Assembly (NCBI RefSeq): GCF_040649515.1
Contig: NZ_JBEZFP010000003.1
Span: 91,887 to 155,886, forward strand
Source: Yinghuangia elevatio
GTDB lineage: Bacteria > Actinomycetota > Actinomycetes > Streptomycetales > Streptomycetaceae
Reading direction: 5' to 3'
DNA: 64,000 nt
The position numbers and the translations under genes are program-made. Below the pieces are notes generated by a model. The model was not told where the DNA came from, made no database searches, and saw nothing but the letters and a program-made list of their open reading frames with translations. Positions 15,703-24,337 of the stretch are shown here, one piece after another; position 1 is the stretch's first letter, and each line of letters starts with the position of its first letter.

Positions 15703-17928
15703 TCAGCCGCGCGGCAGTCCGAGGATGCGCTCGGCCACCACGTTGAGCTGGATCTCGCGGGTTCCGCCGCCCAGCAGGACCGCGGGGACCGACAGGTACG
15801 CCGTGACCAGTTCGCCCGCGAGCCCGTCCAGGCACTCGTCGGCGAGTCCGGCCTCGGCCACGCGTTCGAGCCGGGCGGTGACCACGGCCCGCTGGTGCTC
15901 GGTGACGGCCAGCTTGAGCACGCTGGACGCGGCGCCGGGGTTGAGGCCGGACAGCTGCTGGAGGGTGGAGCGCAGGGTGAGGGCGCGCAGCGCCCAGTTC
16001 TCCGCGGCGAACCCGCCGAGCCGGACCGCGGTCGCCTGCGAGGCACCCGCGGCACCGGAGGCCCCGATGTCCTGGAGCAGCTTGCCGAACGCCGCCATGC
16101 CGGGGCCGCCCGCGATCATGACGCGCTCGTTGGCGAGCGTGGTGCGGGTGATGACCCAGCCCTGGTTGACCTCGCCGACGACGGACTCGTCCGGGACGAA
16201 GACGTCCTCGAGGAAGACCTCGTTGAACTCGGACTGCCCGTTGGACTGCTTGAGCGGGCGTACGTCGATGCCCGGCGTCGCCATGTCGACGATGAAGTAC
16301 GTGATGCCCTTGTGCTTGGGCACGTCCTGGTCGGTGCGGGCCAGGCAGATGCCGAAGTGCGCCTCGTGGGCCTTGGAGTTCCAGACCTTCTGGCCGTTGA
16401 GCTTCCAGCCGCCCTCGACCTTCTCGGCGCGGGTGGCGAGCGACGCGAGGTCGGAGCCGGCGCCGGGCTCGCTGAAGAGCTGGCACCAGACGATGTCGCC
16501 GCGGAGCGTCGCGGGAACGTAGCGGTCCTTCTGCGCGTCGGTGCCGTGCGCCATGAGCGTCGGGAGGGCGAACTCGCCGATGACCGTGGACGGCTGGGTC
16601 AGGCCCGCGGCGGCGAACTCCTGCTGGATGACGATCTGCTGGGCCGGGTTCGCGGCCATGCCGTAGGGCTTGGGGTAGTGCGGGGACACGTACCCGCACT
16701 CGTCGGCGAGGAACTGACGCCGCGCCGGCTCGTCGAGCTCCTTGGCCCGGACCAGGTTGGCGGCCACCTCGGCACGGAAGTCGTCGAGCCCGCCGCCCAC
16801 TTCGAGGTCGAAGCGGCGCTCCGGGCCGCCGTCGAGCGTGGCCAGCGCGCGGCGGCCCAGCAGTTCGGCCCAGTCGCCGGTGGGGCCGAGCAACTGCGCG
16901 AGGAACACGCCGCGCCGCCAGTAGAAGTGGATGTCGTGCTCCCACGTGAAGCCGATGCCGCCCAGCATCGTGATGCAGTCGAGGGCGATCTCGCGGGCTA
17001 CCGGCAGGCAGACGATCGCGGCCTCGGCGGCGGCCAGTTCGAGCTGGTCCTCGGCGTCCGCGCCGGTCTCGTCGGCGGCCCGGGCGGCGTCCCACGCGGC
17101 GGCCGTGGCGACCTGGAGACGGGTGAAGAGGTTGGCGGCCTTGTGCTTGACGGCCTGGAAGGAGCCGACCGCGCGGCCGAACTGCTCGCGGACCTTGACG
17201 TACTCGACGGCGGTCTCGAAGCACCAGCGGGCGACGCCGACGGCCTCGGCGGAGGCGAGGACGGCCGCGAGGCGGCGTACCCGCTCCGTGGTGACGCCGG
17301 GCAGCACCTGCGACGAGGTGACCTCCAGGGCATGCGCCGTCACGCTGCCCACGCCGCGGGCGAGGTCGACACCGGTGAGCGGCGCGACCTCGATCGCGTC
17401 GCGCCCTCCGGGGGCCACGACGAACCAGATCTCCTCGCTCTCGCCGGTACGCGCGCCCAGCAGCAGGTACCGCGCGTTGACGGCACCGGGCACCGGGCCG
17501 ACCGTGCCGTCGACCTGCCAGCCGACCGGCGTCGCCCGTGCGGTCAGGGTGGGCGCGACGGCCACCGCTCCGGTCGCCCCCTCGGCGAACTTGGGCAGCA
17601 GGGCCTTTGCGGGCTCGGGGCCGGCGTACCGCGCCAGCAGCGCGCTGGTGAGCACGGTGGGCAGCAGCGGCCCGGGCAGCAGCCCGCGGCCGGTCTCCTC
17701 GAGTGCCACCGCGAGGTCGAGGATCCCGGCGCCGGCGCCGTCGTACTCCTCGGGAAGGTGGATGGCCGGCACCCCGGAACCCACGAGCCCGTCCCAGAAA
17801 CCGGGCACGGCTCCGGCGGAGAGCGCCTCGATGTCGCGGCGGGTCGACTCGACCGTCGCGTGGCGCTTCGCGAATCCGGCGACCGACTCGGCGAAGGTCC
17901 GGTGCTCGGGCGTGTATCCGATGGGCAC
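15703..17928 (-). CDS. double-length fused acyl-CoA dehydrogenase (FadE34-like)
   Basis: Protein of 741 residues made of two consecutive ACAD modules. Module 1 (about 1-350) includes REQFGRAVGSFQAVKHKAAN and MLGGIGFTWEHDIHFYWRR; module 2 (about 360-741) includes FSEPGAGSDLASLATRAEKV, NGQKVWNSKAHEAHFGICLA and the C-terminal GGGTREIQLNVVAERILGL. Each module keeps a different half of the usual motifs, as in the M. tuberculosis FadE34-type enzyme, where a fused pair replaces an alpha-beta heterodimer for sterol side-chain CoA esters. GTG start with AGGGGA. First gene of the minus-strand operon with the uncharacterised gene and two single FadEs. Steroid-like substrate is inferred from family; the sequence shows only the fused architecture. 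Confidence 0.9.
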   Translation of the reverse strand: MPIGYTPEHRTFAESVAGFAKRHATVESTRRDIEALSAGAVPGFWDGLVGSGVPAIHLPEEYDGAGAGILDLAVALEETGRGLLPGPLLPTVLTSALLARYAGPEPAKALLPKFAEGATGAVAVAPTLTARATPVGWQVDGTVGPVPGAVNARYLLLGARTGESEEIWFVVAPGGRDAIEVAPLTGVDLARGVGSVTAHALEVTSSQVLPGVTTERVRRLAAVLASAEAVGVARWCFETAVEYVKVREQFGRAVGSFQAVKHKAANLFTRLQVATAAAWDAARAADETGADAEDQLELAAAEAAIVCLPVAREIALDCITMLGGIGFTWEHDIHFYWRRGVFLAQLLGPTGDWAELLGRRALATLDGGPERRFDLEVGGGLDDFRAEVAANLVRAKELDEPARRQFLADECGYVSPHYPKPYGMAANPAQQIVIQQEFAAAGLTQPSTVIGEFALPTLMAHGTDAQKDRYVPATLRGDIVWCQLFSEPGAGSDLASLATRAEKVEGGWKLNGQKVWNSKAHEAHFGICLARTDQDVPKHKGITYFIVDMATPGIDVRPLKQSNGQSEFNEVFLEDVFVPDESVVGEVNQGWVITRTTLANERVMIAGGPGMAAFGKLLQDIGASGAAGASQATAVRLGGFAAENWALRALTLRSTLQQLSGLNPGAASSVLKLAVTEHQRAVVTARLERVAEAGLADECLDGLAGELVTAYLSVPAVLLGGGTREIQLNVVAERILGLPRG

Positions 17929-17993
17929 GTTGAATCCCCTATCTCTGCGGGCTCCGGCCCTGAGGGGGCCAGGCCCGCCGATCCTGATGATCC

Positions 17994-18008
17994 GACAATA
18001 TCCTTGTC
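17994..18008. promoter_or_regulatory. inverted repeat GACAA-5-TTGTC upstream of the FadE operon
   Basis: Perfect 5-base arms around TATCC lie 66 bases upstream of the fused FadE start codon, and the minus-strand reading contains TTGACA overlapping the repeat, a good -35 box. Candidate operator for a TetR-type regulator; none is adjacent. Confidence 0.35.
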
Positions 18009-18138
18009 AAGGTCAAAGGAAAAGACAGGTGACCTTCGCTTATCCCCCAGGCCGAGGCGTCTCGAATGTGCGAGGCAATCCACCGGGGCAATCCACCGAG
18101 GCCATCCGCCGAGGGCCCGGCAGATGGCCTCGTGCGCA

Positions 18139-18639
18139 TCAGGCGCCGGCGGGGCGGGTGCTGGGGAGGCCGAGCTTGCGGTGGTCCCAGGAGACGATCT
18201 TGTCGGGGATCACCTTGATGACGATGCGCTTGTTGAGCATCATCTCCACGGCCGGACGCATGGCCTCGGTGTACGGCGTGGTGTAGCGGCTGAAGACGTC
18301 GACGCCCAACTCCCAGATGCGCTCGGGCTCCTCGACGATCTCGGCCTTGCCGACGATCGAGACGCCGCGCAGTTCCTCGTAGTAGTCGCCGGCCTCGACC
18401 AGGAGCGTGATGTTCGGGTTGCGGCGCAGGTTGAGGACCTTCTGCGCCTTGGCCTTGCTCTCCAGGGCGATCTCGCCCTCCAGGAAGCCGTACCACATGC
18501 CGATCGAGTGGATGCTGCCGTCGGGATTCAGCGTGGACATCGTCATCGAGTGCCGCTCGGCGAGGAACGCCGTCACCTCCTCGGGGGTCATCTTGACCTT
18601 GTCGCGCTGCTTGACGCCGTGGCCCATGTGCTCGCCCAT
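18139..18639 (-). CDS. PPOX-class split-barrel flavin/F420-binding protein
   Basis: Small protein of 166 residues with the pyridoxamine 5'-phosphate oxidase-like split barrel: LAERHSMTMSTLNPDG near 21, GFLEGEIALES near 50, LRRNPNITLLVEAGDYYEEL near 70 and a central GVSIVGKAEIV. Actinobacterial members bind FMN or F420 and reduce small unsaturated compounds; many are uncharacterised. I chose the ATG at 18639 because GGAGGG sits 6 bases upstream; a longer frame to 18675 lacks such a site. It is divergent from the SDR gene across 134 bases that contain a strong palindrome, so the two may be co-regulated. Confidence 0.82.
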   Translation of the reverse strand: MGEHMGHGVKQRDKVKMTPEEVTAFLAERHSMTMSTLNPDGSIHSIGMWYGFLEGEIALESKAKAQKVLNLRRNPNITLLVEAGDYYEELRGVSIVGKAEIVEEPERIWELGVDVFSRYTTPYTEAMRPAVEMMLNKRIVIKVIPDKIVSWDHRKLGLPSTRPAGA

Positions 18640-18737
18640 GCCGACCCTCCGGGGAAATGTGGTTGCTTCAGTCAAACAATGCCACAGAGTGCACCGGCGG
18701 ACGCGTACGCGACAACCCCCGCCGCCACACCGCCCCC

Positions 18738-18766
18738 TTGCTCCTTGACGGTCCGTCAGATAGTCC
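18738..18766 (+). promoter_or_regulatory. promoter with operator-like palindrome, leaderless SDR start
   Basis: TTGCTC (18738-18743) and TAGTCC (18761-18766) are 17 bases apart and would start RNA at or next to the SDR ATG (18774), giving a leaderless message. Between them lies TGACGGTCCGTCA (18746-18758), a 13-base perfect palindrome with a single central base, placed as TetR-family operators usually are. Confidence 0.5.
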
Positions 18767-18773
18767 TGGACGC

Positions 18774-19589
18774 ATGACTCGCACCGATGACTCCGAAGTC
18801 CCCGACTACCCCGGGCGCCTGCGCCTCGACGGCAAGGGCGTCGTCGTCCTCGGCGCGGGCCAGGGCATCGGACGGCAGGCCTCGCACGCCCTCGCGCAGA
18901 GCGGCGCGAAGGTCCTCGCCGTCGACCTGGACGCGGACCTCGCGGCCGACATCGCCAAGGAGGTCGACGGCTTCGCGTGGTCCGGGGACGCCACGTCGCG
19001 CGAGGACGTCGCGGCGCTGTGGCAGCAGGCGGAGACGCAGTTGGGCCGCGTGCACGCCGTCGTCGACATCATCGGCATGAGCCGCTACAAGGACCTGCTC
19101 TCGACGACCGACGAGGACTGGGCCTGGCACCACGACATCGTGCTGCGGCACGCGTTGCTCGCCGTGCAGTTCGGCGGCGCGCACATGGCCCGGAACGGGG
19201 GCGGCACCATCACGTTCGTCGCCTCGGTGTCGGGGCTGACGGGTGCGCCGATGCACGCCGCCTACGGTGCCGCGAAGGCGGGGCTGATGTCGCTCGTACG
19301 CTCGGCCGCGGTCGAACTGGGCCCGTCCGGCGTACGCGTCAACGCGGTGGCGCCCGGCGTGGTGTGGACGCCGCGCGTTTCGGCGTACCTCGGCGAGGCG
19401 GGCCGCGCCGCCAACGCCGCGAACGCCCCGGTGCGCGACGTGGCCCGGCCCGCGGACATCGCCGGCCCGCTGCTGTTCCTGACGAGCGACCTGTCGCGGT
19501 ACGTCTCCGGCCAGGTGCTGAGCGTCGACGGCGGCGTGGGCGTCAAGTTCCCGTACCCGCTGCCGGACATGGACGTCGCGCCGCACTGA
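18774..19589 (+). CDS. short-chain dehydrogenase/reductase (classical SDR)
   Basis: NAD(P)-dependent oxidoreductase of 271 residues. Cofactor motif LGAGQGIGRQ near residue 26, an acidic residue after the second strand (AVDLDAD) that favours NAD(H), catalytic Ser in VASVSGL and YGAAKAG (YxxxK) near 165, then PGVVWTP and the C-terminal SGQVLSVDGG. The start was set at the ATG directly preceded by a promoter-like region; an upstream frame extension is low-quality sequence without a ribosome site. Divergent from the PPOX gene and next to the FadE operon, so it may oxidise or reduce a hydroxy or keto group of the same substrate class. Confidence 0.9.
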   Translation: MTRTDDSEVPDYPGRLRLDGKGVVVLGAGQGIGRQASHALAQSGAKVLAVDLDADLAADIAKEVDGFAWSGDATSREDVAALWQQAETQLGRVHAVVDIIGMSRYKDLLSTTDEDWAWHHDIVLRHALLAVQFGGAHMARNGGGTITFVASVSGLTGAPMHAAYGAAKAGLMSLVRSAAVELGPSGVRVNAVAPGVVWTPRVSAYLGEAGRAANAANAPVRDVARPADIAGPLLFLTSDLSRYVSGQVLSVDGGVGVKFPYPLPDMDVAPH

Positions 19590-19674
19590 CCGCCCGCGAT
19601 GGTCTTCGGCCCGGATCTTCGACACCTGCCGCAAGGCGCCGCTGCGGTACGCCGCATCACGCCGCATATGGCGC

Positions 19675-19709
19675 GGCCCCGTCCGCTTCGGGGGATAGCA
19701 GACGGGGCC
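19675..19709. terminator. hairpin between convergent SDR and MFS genes
   Basis: GGCCCCGTC (19675-19683) pairs with GACGGGGCC (19701-19709); partial pairing of the inner GTCCGC and GCAGAC arms extends the stem. It lies in the 233-base convergent gap, which otherwise shows no gene. Confidence 0.65.
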
Positions 19710-19822
19710 TTGCCGTGCCGCCGCCGTGGGAGCTGAGAAGGCTCGACGGGGCACGCTTTCGGGTGGGGACGACGGGAACGGGAAGAAGCGGGGCCGGACG
19801 AGACCGGGACCGGGGTGCCGGG

Positions 19823-21526
19823 TCAGGTCCGCGGGGCTCCCGCGGCCGCGTCCCGCCGGCTCTCCGCCGCTTCCGAAGGGCTGCTGGCCGAACCGGTGGC
19901 AGCTGAACCGTCGGCAGCCGCGCCGTCCGGGACCGCCGCGGCCGAGCCGCCCTGCGCCGGGCCGTCGGCCGCCTGCGCGGCGACCTGCTTGGCGGTCTGC
20001 AACGGCTGCTCCTTGATCAGCAGCACGGCAAGCAGGGCCACCAGCCCGAACGGTGCGGCGACCATGAAGATGTCGCCGATGGCGTGGCCGTACGCGCTCT
20101 CCACCACAGTGCGTACGCCCGGCGGAAGGTGGCGGACATCCGGGATGCCGCCGCCCGCACCGCCTCCGCCCGCCCCGCCGTCCGCGAGGTAGCCGGCCAC
20201 GCGGTGCGACATGACGGCACCCAGGATGGACACGCCGACCGCGCCACCGAGGCTGCGGAAGAACGCGACGATCGAGCTCGCGGCGCCCAGTTGGTGCAGC
20301 GGCACGGCGTTCTGCACGGCGAGCACCAGGTTCTGCTGGAGCGCGCCCACGCCGACGCCGACGAGGAACATGAACGCGCCGAGCAGCACCAGGTTGGTGT
20401 CGTACCGTGCGGTGCCCATGAGGACCAGCCCCGCGGTGAGGGCGACGCCGCCGCCCACGAGGTAGCGCTTCCAGCGGCCGGTCGCGGTGATGAGGCGGCC
20501 GACGACCGTGGAGGTGAGGGCGAGGCCGAGGATCATCGGCATGGTCATGAGGCCGGAGACCGTCGGGGACTTGCCGCGGGCGATCTGGAAGTACTGGCTG
20601 AGGAACACCGAGGCGCCCATCATCGCGAGGCCGACGGCAAGGCTGCCGATGACCGCCAGGACGACGGTGCGGTCGCGGAACAGCCACAGCGGGATGACCG
20701 GTTCGGCGGCGCGCTGTTCGACGGCGAGGGCGAGGCCGAGCAGGACCAGGGCGCCGCCGATCATGGCGCCGGTCTGCCACGAGAGCCAGTCGTACTGCTC
20801 GCCGGCAAGAGTGACCCAGATGAGCAGGAGGGCGACGCCGCCGCTGATGAGCGTGGCGCCGAGGTAGTCGATGCGCACGCCTTCGCGGCGGACCACCGGC
20901 AGGTGCAGCGTCTTCTGCAGGATCACCAGCGCCACGACCGCGAAGGGCACGCCCACGTAGAAGCAGCCGCGCCAGCCGAGCGCCGAGTCGACGATGACGC
21001 CGCCGATCAGGGGGCCGCCGACGGTGGCCAGGGCGAAGGTCGCGCCGAGGTAGCCGGTGTACCGGCCGCGCTCCCGCGGCGAGATCATCGCGGCCATGAT
21101 GACCTGGGCGAGCGCGGTCAGGCCGCCGACGCCGACGCCCTGGATGACGCGGAAGCCGATCAGCATGCCCGAGCTCTGCGCGAGCCCGGCGAGCATCGAG
21201 CCGACGACGTAGATGGTGAGCGCGAGCTGGACCAGCAGCTTCTTGCTGAACAGGTCGGACAGCTTGCCCCAGATGGGCGTCGTGCAGGTCATCGCGAGCA
21301 GCGTCGCGGTGACGACCCAGGTGTACGCGGACTGCCCGCCGCCCAGGTCACCGATGATCCGCGGCAGTGCGGTGCTGACGATCGTCGACGACAGGATGGC
21401 CACGAACATGCCGAGCAGGAGCCCCGACAGGGCCTCCATGATGCGGCGGTGCGTCATCGGCTCCCCGGAGGTGCCTCCGGGCCCGGCGACGGCAGGTGTC
21501 GCGGCTGATGCGGCGGAGCTCGCCAT
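19823..21526 (-). CDS. MFS drug exporter, DHA2 (14-TM) family
   Basis: Proton-driven efflux protein of 567 residues with about 14 hydrophobic helices. Motif A-like GKLSDLFSKKL near 85, motif C-like region ATVGGPLIGGVIVDSALGWR near 160, and ALQQNLVLAVQNAVP in the C-half match EmrB/QacA-type pumps. The tail after the last helix is long, Ala/Gly-rich and disordered, and a Gly-rich loop (GGAGGGGAGGG) lies near residue 455. Start at ATG 21526, preceded by GAAGGGA. Its promoter has a perfect inverted repeat over the -35 box, suggesting repression relieved by a compound. The substrate cannot be predicted. No adjacent TetR/MarR regulator is present, so the repressor must be elsewhere. Confidence 0.9.
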   Translation of the reverse strand: MASSAASAATPAVAGPGGTSGEPMTHRRIMEALSGLLLGMFVAILSSTIVSTALPRIIGDLGGGQSAYTWVVTATLLAMTCTTPIWGKLSDLFSKKLLVQLALTIYVVGSMLAGLAQSSGMLIGFRVIQGVGVGGLTALAQVIMAAMISPRERGRYTGYLGATFALATVGGPLIGGVIVDSALGWRGCFYVGVPFAVVALVILQKTLHLPVVRREGVRIDYLGATLISGGVALLLIWVTLAGEQYDWLSWQTGAMIGGALVLLGLALAVEQRAAEPVIPLWLFRDRTVVLAVIGSLAVGLAMMGASVFLSQYFQIARGKSPTVSGLMTMPMILGLALTSTVVGRLITATGRWKRYLVGGGVALTAGLVLMGTARYDTNLVLLGAFMFLVGVGVGALQQNLVLAVQNAVPLHQLGAASSIVAFFRSLGGAVGVSILGAVMSHRVAGYLADGGAGGGGAGGGIPDVRHLPPGVRTVVESAYGHAIGDIFMVAAPFGLVALLAVLLIKEQPLQTAKQVAAQAADGPAQGGSAAAVPDGAAADGSAATGSASSPSEAAESRRDAAAGAPRT

Positions 21527-21641
21527 GCGTACTACTTCCCTTCGAGCCCGCCTCCGGCGGATCGCGCCGGGGCCGGGCACCCCTTACCGAGTCTTCTTCG
21601 CATGCCTTGGGGGCAACGCGGCAAAGTCGTTGCCGGGTACA

Positions 21642-21673
21642 ACTGTAGGGCACATTAGTTGCGGAATGCAACT
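21642..21673 (-). promoter_or_regulatory. MFS promoter with overlapping inverted repeat
   Basis: On the minus strand TTGCAT (21671-21666) and TACAGT (21647-21642) are 18 bases apart. The arms AGTTGC (21657-21662) and GCAACT (21668-21673), five bases apart, cover the -35 element, a classical repressor position. Further GTTG/CAAC half-sites lie downstream in the leader. Confidence 0.5.
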
Positions 21674-21761
21674 TTAACAACTCTTGGCATTCGGGCGACG
21701 CCGCGCGTCCGCCCGCCGCGCCTGCGGGGCATACGGCCGGAATCGGACTTAGCCTGAAAAC

Positions 21762-21998
21762 ATGTCAGGCACCAGCAAAAGCGGAGGAAACAGCAACTTC
21801 CTCGCGCAGATCGACAACCGAACCTGGCTGACGATCGCGATCGTCATCCTCAGCGTGTGGTTCGTGCTGGCCAACACCGCGTCCGCGTCGATCCGGTTCT
21901 GGATCCCCACGGTCGAGGCGCCGATGTGGATCGTGCTGATCGGGACCTTCGCGGTCGGCGCGTTCACCGGCTGGATGGTCAAGACGCGCCGCGGCTGA
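21762..21998 (+). CDS. small LapA-like (DUF1049) two-helix membrane protein
   Basis: Protein of 78 residues: a short hydrophilic N-terminus, a first membrane helix at about 22-40 (LTIAIVILSVWFVLANTA), a short loop with RFWIPTVEAP, a second helix at 53-70 and a basic C-terminus KTRRG. The pattern of NxxxxxxxF(W/I)xP between two helices is that of the LapA/DUF1049 family of envelope proteins. TAGCCT at 21750-21755 sits just upstream, so the transcript may be leaderless. Function unknown. Confidence 0.75.
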   Translation: MSGTSKSGGNSNFLAQIDNRTWLTIAIVILSVWFVLANTASASIRFWIPTVEAPMWIVLIGTFAVGAFTGWMVKTRRG

Positions 21999-22045
21999 CC
22001 CCGCGGCCGACCCCCCGCGGCCCGCCGCCCGCTATTGTTCGGGGC

Positions 22046-23218
22046 GTGTCCACGCAGGCCCGAACCCCCCGTTTGCCGCGCCCGGTACGACGGGCGCCGT
22101 CCGCGCGCGCCCTCGCGGCAGGTGTCGCCGCCGCCGCGCTTCTGAGTGCCTGCGGGGTGGAGGGGAAGGCCAAGGCCCAGCCGGTCCCGGCCGAGGTGTG
22201 CTCGGGCCTGCTGAACACCGACGAGGTCACCGCGCTGCTGCCGAAGGGCAAGCCCACCGTCCGCGACGAGCAGCGGCCCATCTTCAAGTACCCGTTGCAG
22301 CGCTGCGAGGTCACGGTCGACGGCGTCAGCTTCGTCGGCTCCGCCTACCTGCCCAACATGGCCGGCTCCGAACTCGTGCAGCTCGCCGGGTCGACCGGGT
22401 CGGTCGCGTCGCCGTTCGTCGGCGACAACTTCAACGGCATGGCCGGGCCGGACGACGTGTGGATCACCACCGAGTGCACGCTTGGGATCACGGACGACGC
22501 CGGACGCGCGGTCAAGGCGCCCGTGGTCGTCCGCGGCCGCATCGTCGGCGACCCGGCGGCCGACCGCCGCGAACAACTCGGCGCGGTGACCCAGAAGTTG
22601 GCCGCGGGCGTCTACGACGCCTCGCGCTGCGGCCAGACGGCGCCCGCCAACCCCGCGCCGATCGCCCCCGCGCCGCCGCGCGTACCGCTCACCGACGCGC
22701 CCATCTGCGAGGTCCTGCCGCCGAGCGCGCTCGGCGCCGCGGCGGCCGGCGACCAGCGGGGCCGGTGGACCGCCGCGCGTACGCCCGGCCGTGAGGGCTA
22801 CGTGCAGACCTGCGACCTCTACCTCGACGGCGTACGCGCCCTCTCCTTCACCGTGGCGCACGGCTACATCGCGCCCTCCGCGGAGATCCCCGGCGAGCGC
22901 CCGCGCCTTTCCCAGCGCCTGCCGGTGCCGCCGGACTCGACGCCCGCACCGCCCAAGGACACGAAGGTCACCACGGCCACGCCGCCCGGCACGGTCGTCG
23001 GCGCGGTCGACGGCACCGGCCGCAAGAAGGACGTGGCGACGGGCCAGGAGACGGGCTGCCGCGTGGCGTACCGCATGTCGCGGCACGACGGGCCCGGGCT
23101 GCCCGCCGACGCCGCGAAGGTGCCCGTCGAGGCGGCGTTCCGCGCGTTCGTCGCCGGGGCGTCGGTGCTCGACTACACCTGCCCGGTGACGCCCGACGCG
23201 GAGTGGACGTTCGCCTGA
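22046..23218 (+). CDS. secreted lipoprotein, DUF3558-like, two repeated domains
   Basis: Protein of 390 residues exported by Sec or Tat and lipid-anchored: basic N-terminus (RPVRRAPSARA), hydrophobic stretch and lipobox LLSAC with the modified Cys near residue 35. Two related halves follow, each opening with a Cys-containing segment (EVCSGLLNTDEVTALLP and APICEVLPPSALGAA), like the DUF3558 proteins of actinobacterial cell envelopes. A Pro/Thr-rich linker lies between about 200 and 215. The GTG start at 22046 is preceded by TATTGT at -8, consistent with a leaderless message; frame extensions upstream lack hydrophobic signal features. Role unknown. Confidence 0.82.
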   Translation: MSTQARTPRLPRPVRRAPSARALAAGVAAAALLSACGVEGKAKAQPVPAEVCSGLLNTDEVTALLPKGKPTVRDEQRPIFKYPLQRCEVTVDGVSFVGSAYLPNMAGSELVQLAGSTGSVASPFVGDNFNGMAGPDDVWITTECTLGITDDAGRAVKAPVVVRGRIVGDPAADRREQLGAVTQKLAAGVYDASRCGQTAPANPAPIAPAPPRVPLTDAPICEVLPPSALGAAAAGDQRGRWTAARTPGREGYVQTCDLYLDGVRALSFTVAHGYIAPSAEIPGERPRLSQRLPVPPDSTPAPPKDTKVTTATPPGTVVGAVDGTGRKKDVATGQETGCRVAYRMSRHDGPGLPADAAKVPVEAAFRAFVAGASVLDYTCPVTPDAEWTFA

Positions 23219-23297
23219 CCGCGAGGTCGCGCCACCCGGTCCGAAGGCGAATTCCCCCGTACGGAGCAGGTGCCAACCTGACCCCAACCGCTCGTAA

Positions 23298-23328
23298 GGG
23301 TGACGTTCCCGGCCAAGGCACGTCACCC
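23298..23328. promoter_or_regulatory. inverted repeat GGGTGACGT / ACGTCACCC
   Basis: Nine-base perfect arms separated by 13 bases lie about 70-100 bases upstream of the next gene, followed by related half-sites AACGTGAC and AACGTC. It could be a regulator-binding array or a hairpin ending the lipoprotein transcript. Confidence 0.4.
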
Positions 23329-23399
23329 AACGTGACTAGACGGTAACGTCCGGGCGCGATACCCGCGACCCTTACCCCGCCATAGCGAGGAGCGAAACC

Positions 23400-24185
23400 G
23401 TGTCACGTTTGCTGGACGTCAGCCCCGAGGTCCGCGCCGAGATCGGCGACGACGAGGCCATCCGTCTCGTGTCCGGGGAGACCGGACCGCAGACCTACGC
23501 GTGCGCTTCCTGCCGGGGCGGCGGCGACACCACCGTCGAGGAGACCAGCGCGCTGCTCTACCTCGCCCAGGAGACCGCGGTCCTGGCGTTCGCCCACGCG
23601 CGCTGCATCCCGTCGCAGGTCATCCCGGTCTCGGACGCCGCCGTCGAACCGCTCATCGCGGCCCAGCAGGGCGACCCGACCAACGTCCCGACGCCGACCG
23701 TGGTGCCGGGCGGACCGGTGCCCATCTCGATCACCGGCAGCATGATGGTCTGCGACGGCATCACGTACGCGGCCCTGGTCGTCGAGCCGGGTGCCGCGGT
23801 CGCGCGCCCGGGCACCCAGGGCGCGCGCGACGAGTTCCTCTCGCTGCTGACCGAGCGCGGCTTCAGCTCGGTCGCCGCCCCCGACATGACCCTGCCGCCG
23901 CTGCTGAGCGGCTGGTCGGTGGTCCTGGACGGCGGGTTCCTCACCTCGGTGCTGTTCCCAGGCGCCGGCGGCCGTACCGAGGCGTGGTGGCAGGCGCAGG
24001 TCCCGGCCGAGGTTCCGGAGGCCTGGCTCAGCGCCGCCCGGTCCAACGGCGTCGTGCTGCTGTACGCGGCGCCCGTCGGCACCATCGGCATCCACACCGG
24101 CAACGACGAACTCGGCGCCGCGCTGCGCGAGGCGGGCCGCCGCGGCCTCCTGGTGGCCGGCTCGGTGCCGCTGACCGGCCGCTGA
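23400..24185 (+). CDS. conserved hypothetical actinobacterial protein
   Basis: Protein of 261 residues, soluble, no signal or membrane segment. An N-terminal part contains YACASCRGGGDTT (a CxxC near residue 36) and a segment AFAHARCIPS that could add a metal or thiol ligand; the C-terminal half is rich in beta-strand and alanine with WQAQVPAEVPEAW near 200. I do not recognise a family. GTG start with GAGGAGCG upstream. The gene stands between a promoter-like inverted repeat and a perfect terminator, so it is probably expressed alone. Confidence 0.65.
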   Translation: MSRLLDVSPEVRAEIGDDEAIRLVSGETGPQTYACASCRGGGDTTVEETSALLYLAQETAVLAFAHARCIPSQVIPVSDAAVEPLIAAQQGDPTNVPTPTVVPGGPVPISITGSMMVCDGITYAALVVEPGAAVARPGTQGARDEFLSLLTERGFSSVAAPDMTLPPLLSGWSVVLDGGFLTSVLFPGAGGRTEAWWQAQVPAEVPEAWLSAARSNGVVLLYAAPVGTIGIHTGNDELGAALREAGRRGLLVAGSVPLTGR

Positions 24186-24232
24186 TCTACCGATCCAGCG
24201 CTGATCGGACGCTGATCGCGCGTCGCGATTTC

Positions 24233-24270
24233 GGGGCCGTACGCCGGGGTGGGCACCGGCGTACGGCCCC
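24233..24270. terminator. perfect 15-bp hairpin terminator
   Basis: GGGGCCGTACGCCGG (24233-24247) and its exact complement (24256-24270) are separated by 8 bases, 47 bases after the hypothetical gene and upstream of bioA. Confidence 0.85.
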
Positions 24271-24337
24271 GCCCGCGGTCACCAGAGTGTGACAGCGGTC
24301 GCACTGCCGGTCGCCGCCTGCTGCTAGCGTCCGTGCG

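Noticed and set aside
12346..18777. A 2143-codon open frame on the plus strand opposite the FadE operon
   Set aside because: It is the complementary shadow of high-GC minus-strand genes; the translation is Arg/Ala/Gly-rich with no domain, and the minus-strand proteins have clear conserved motifs.
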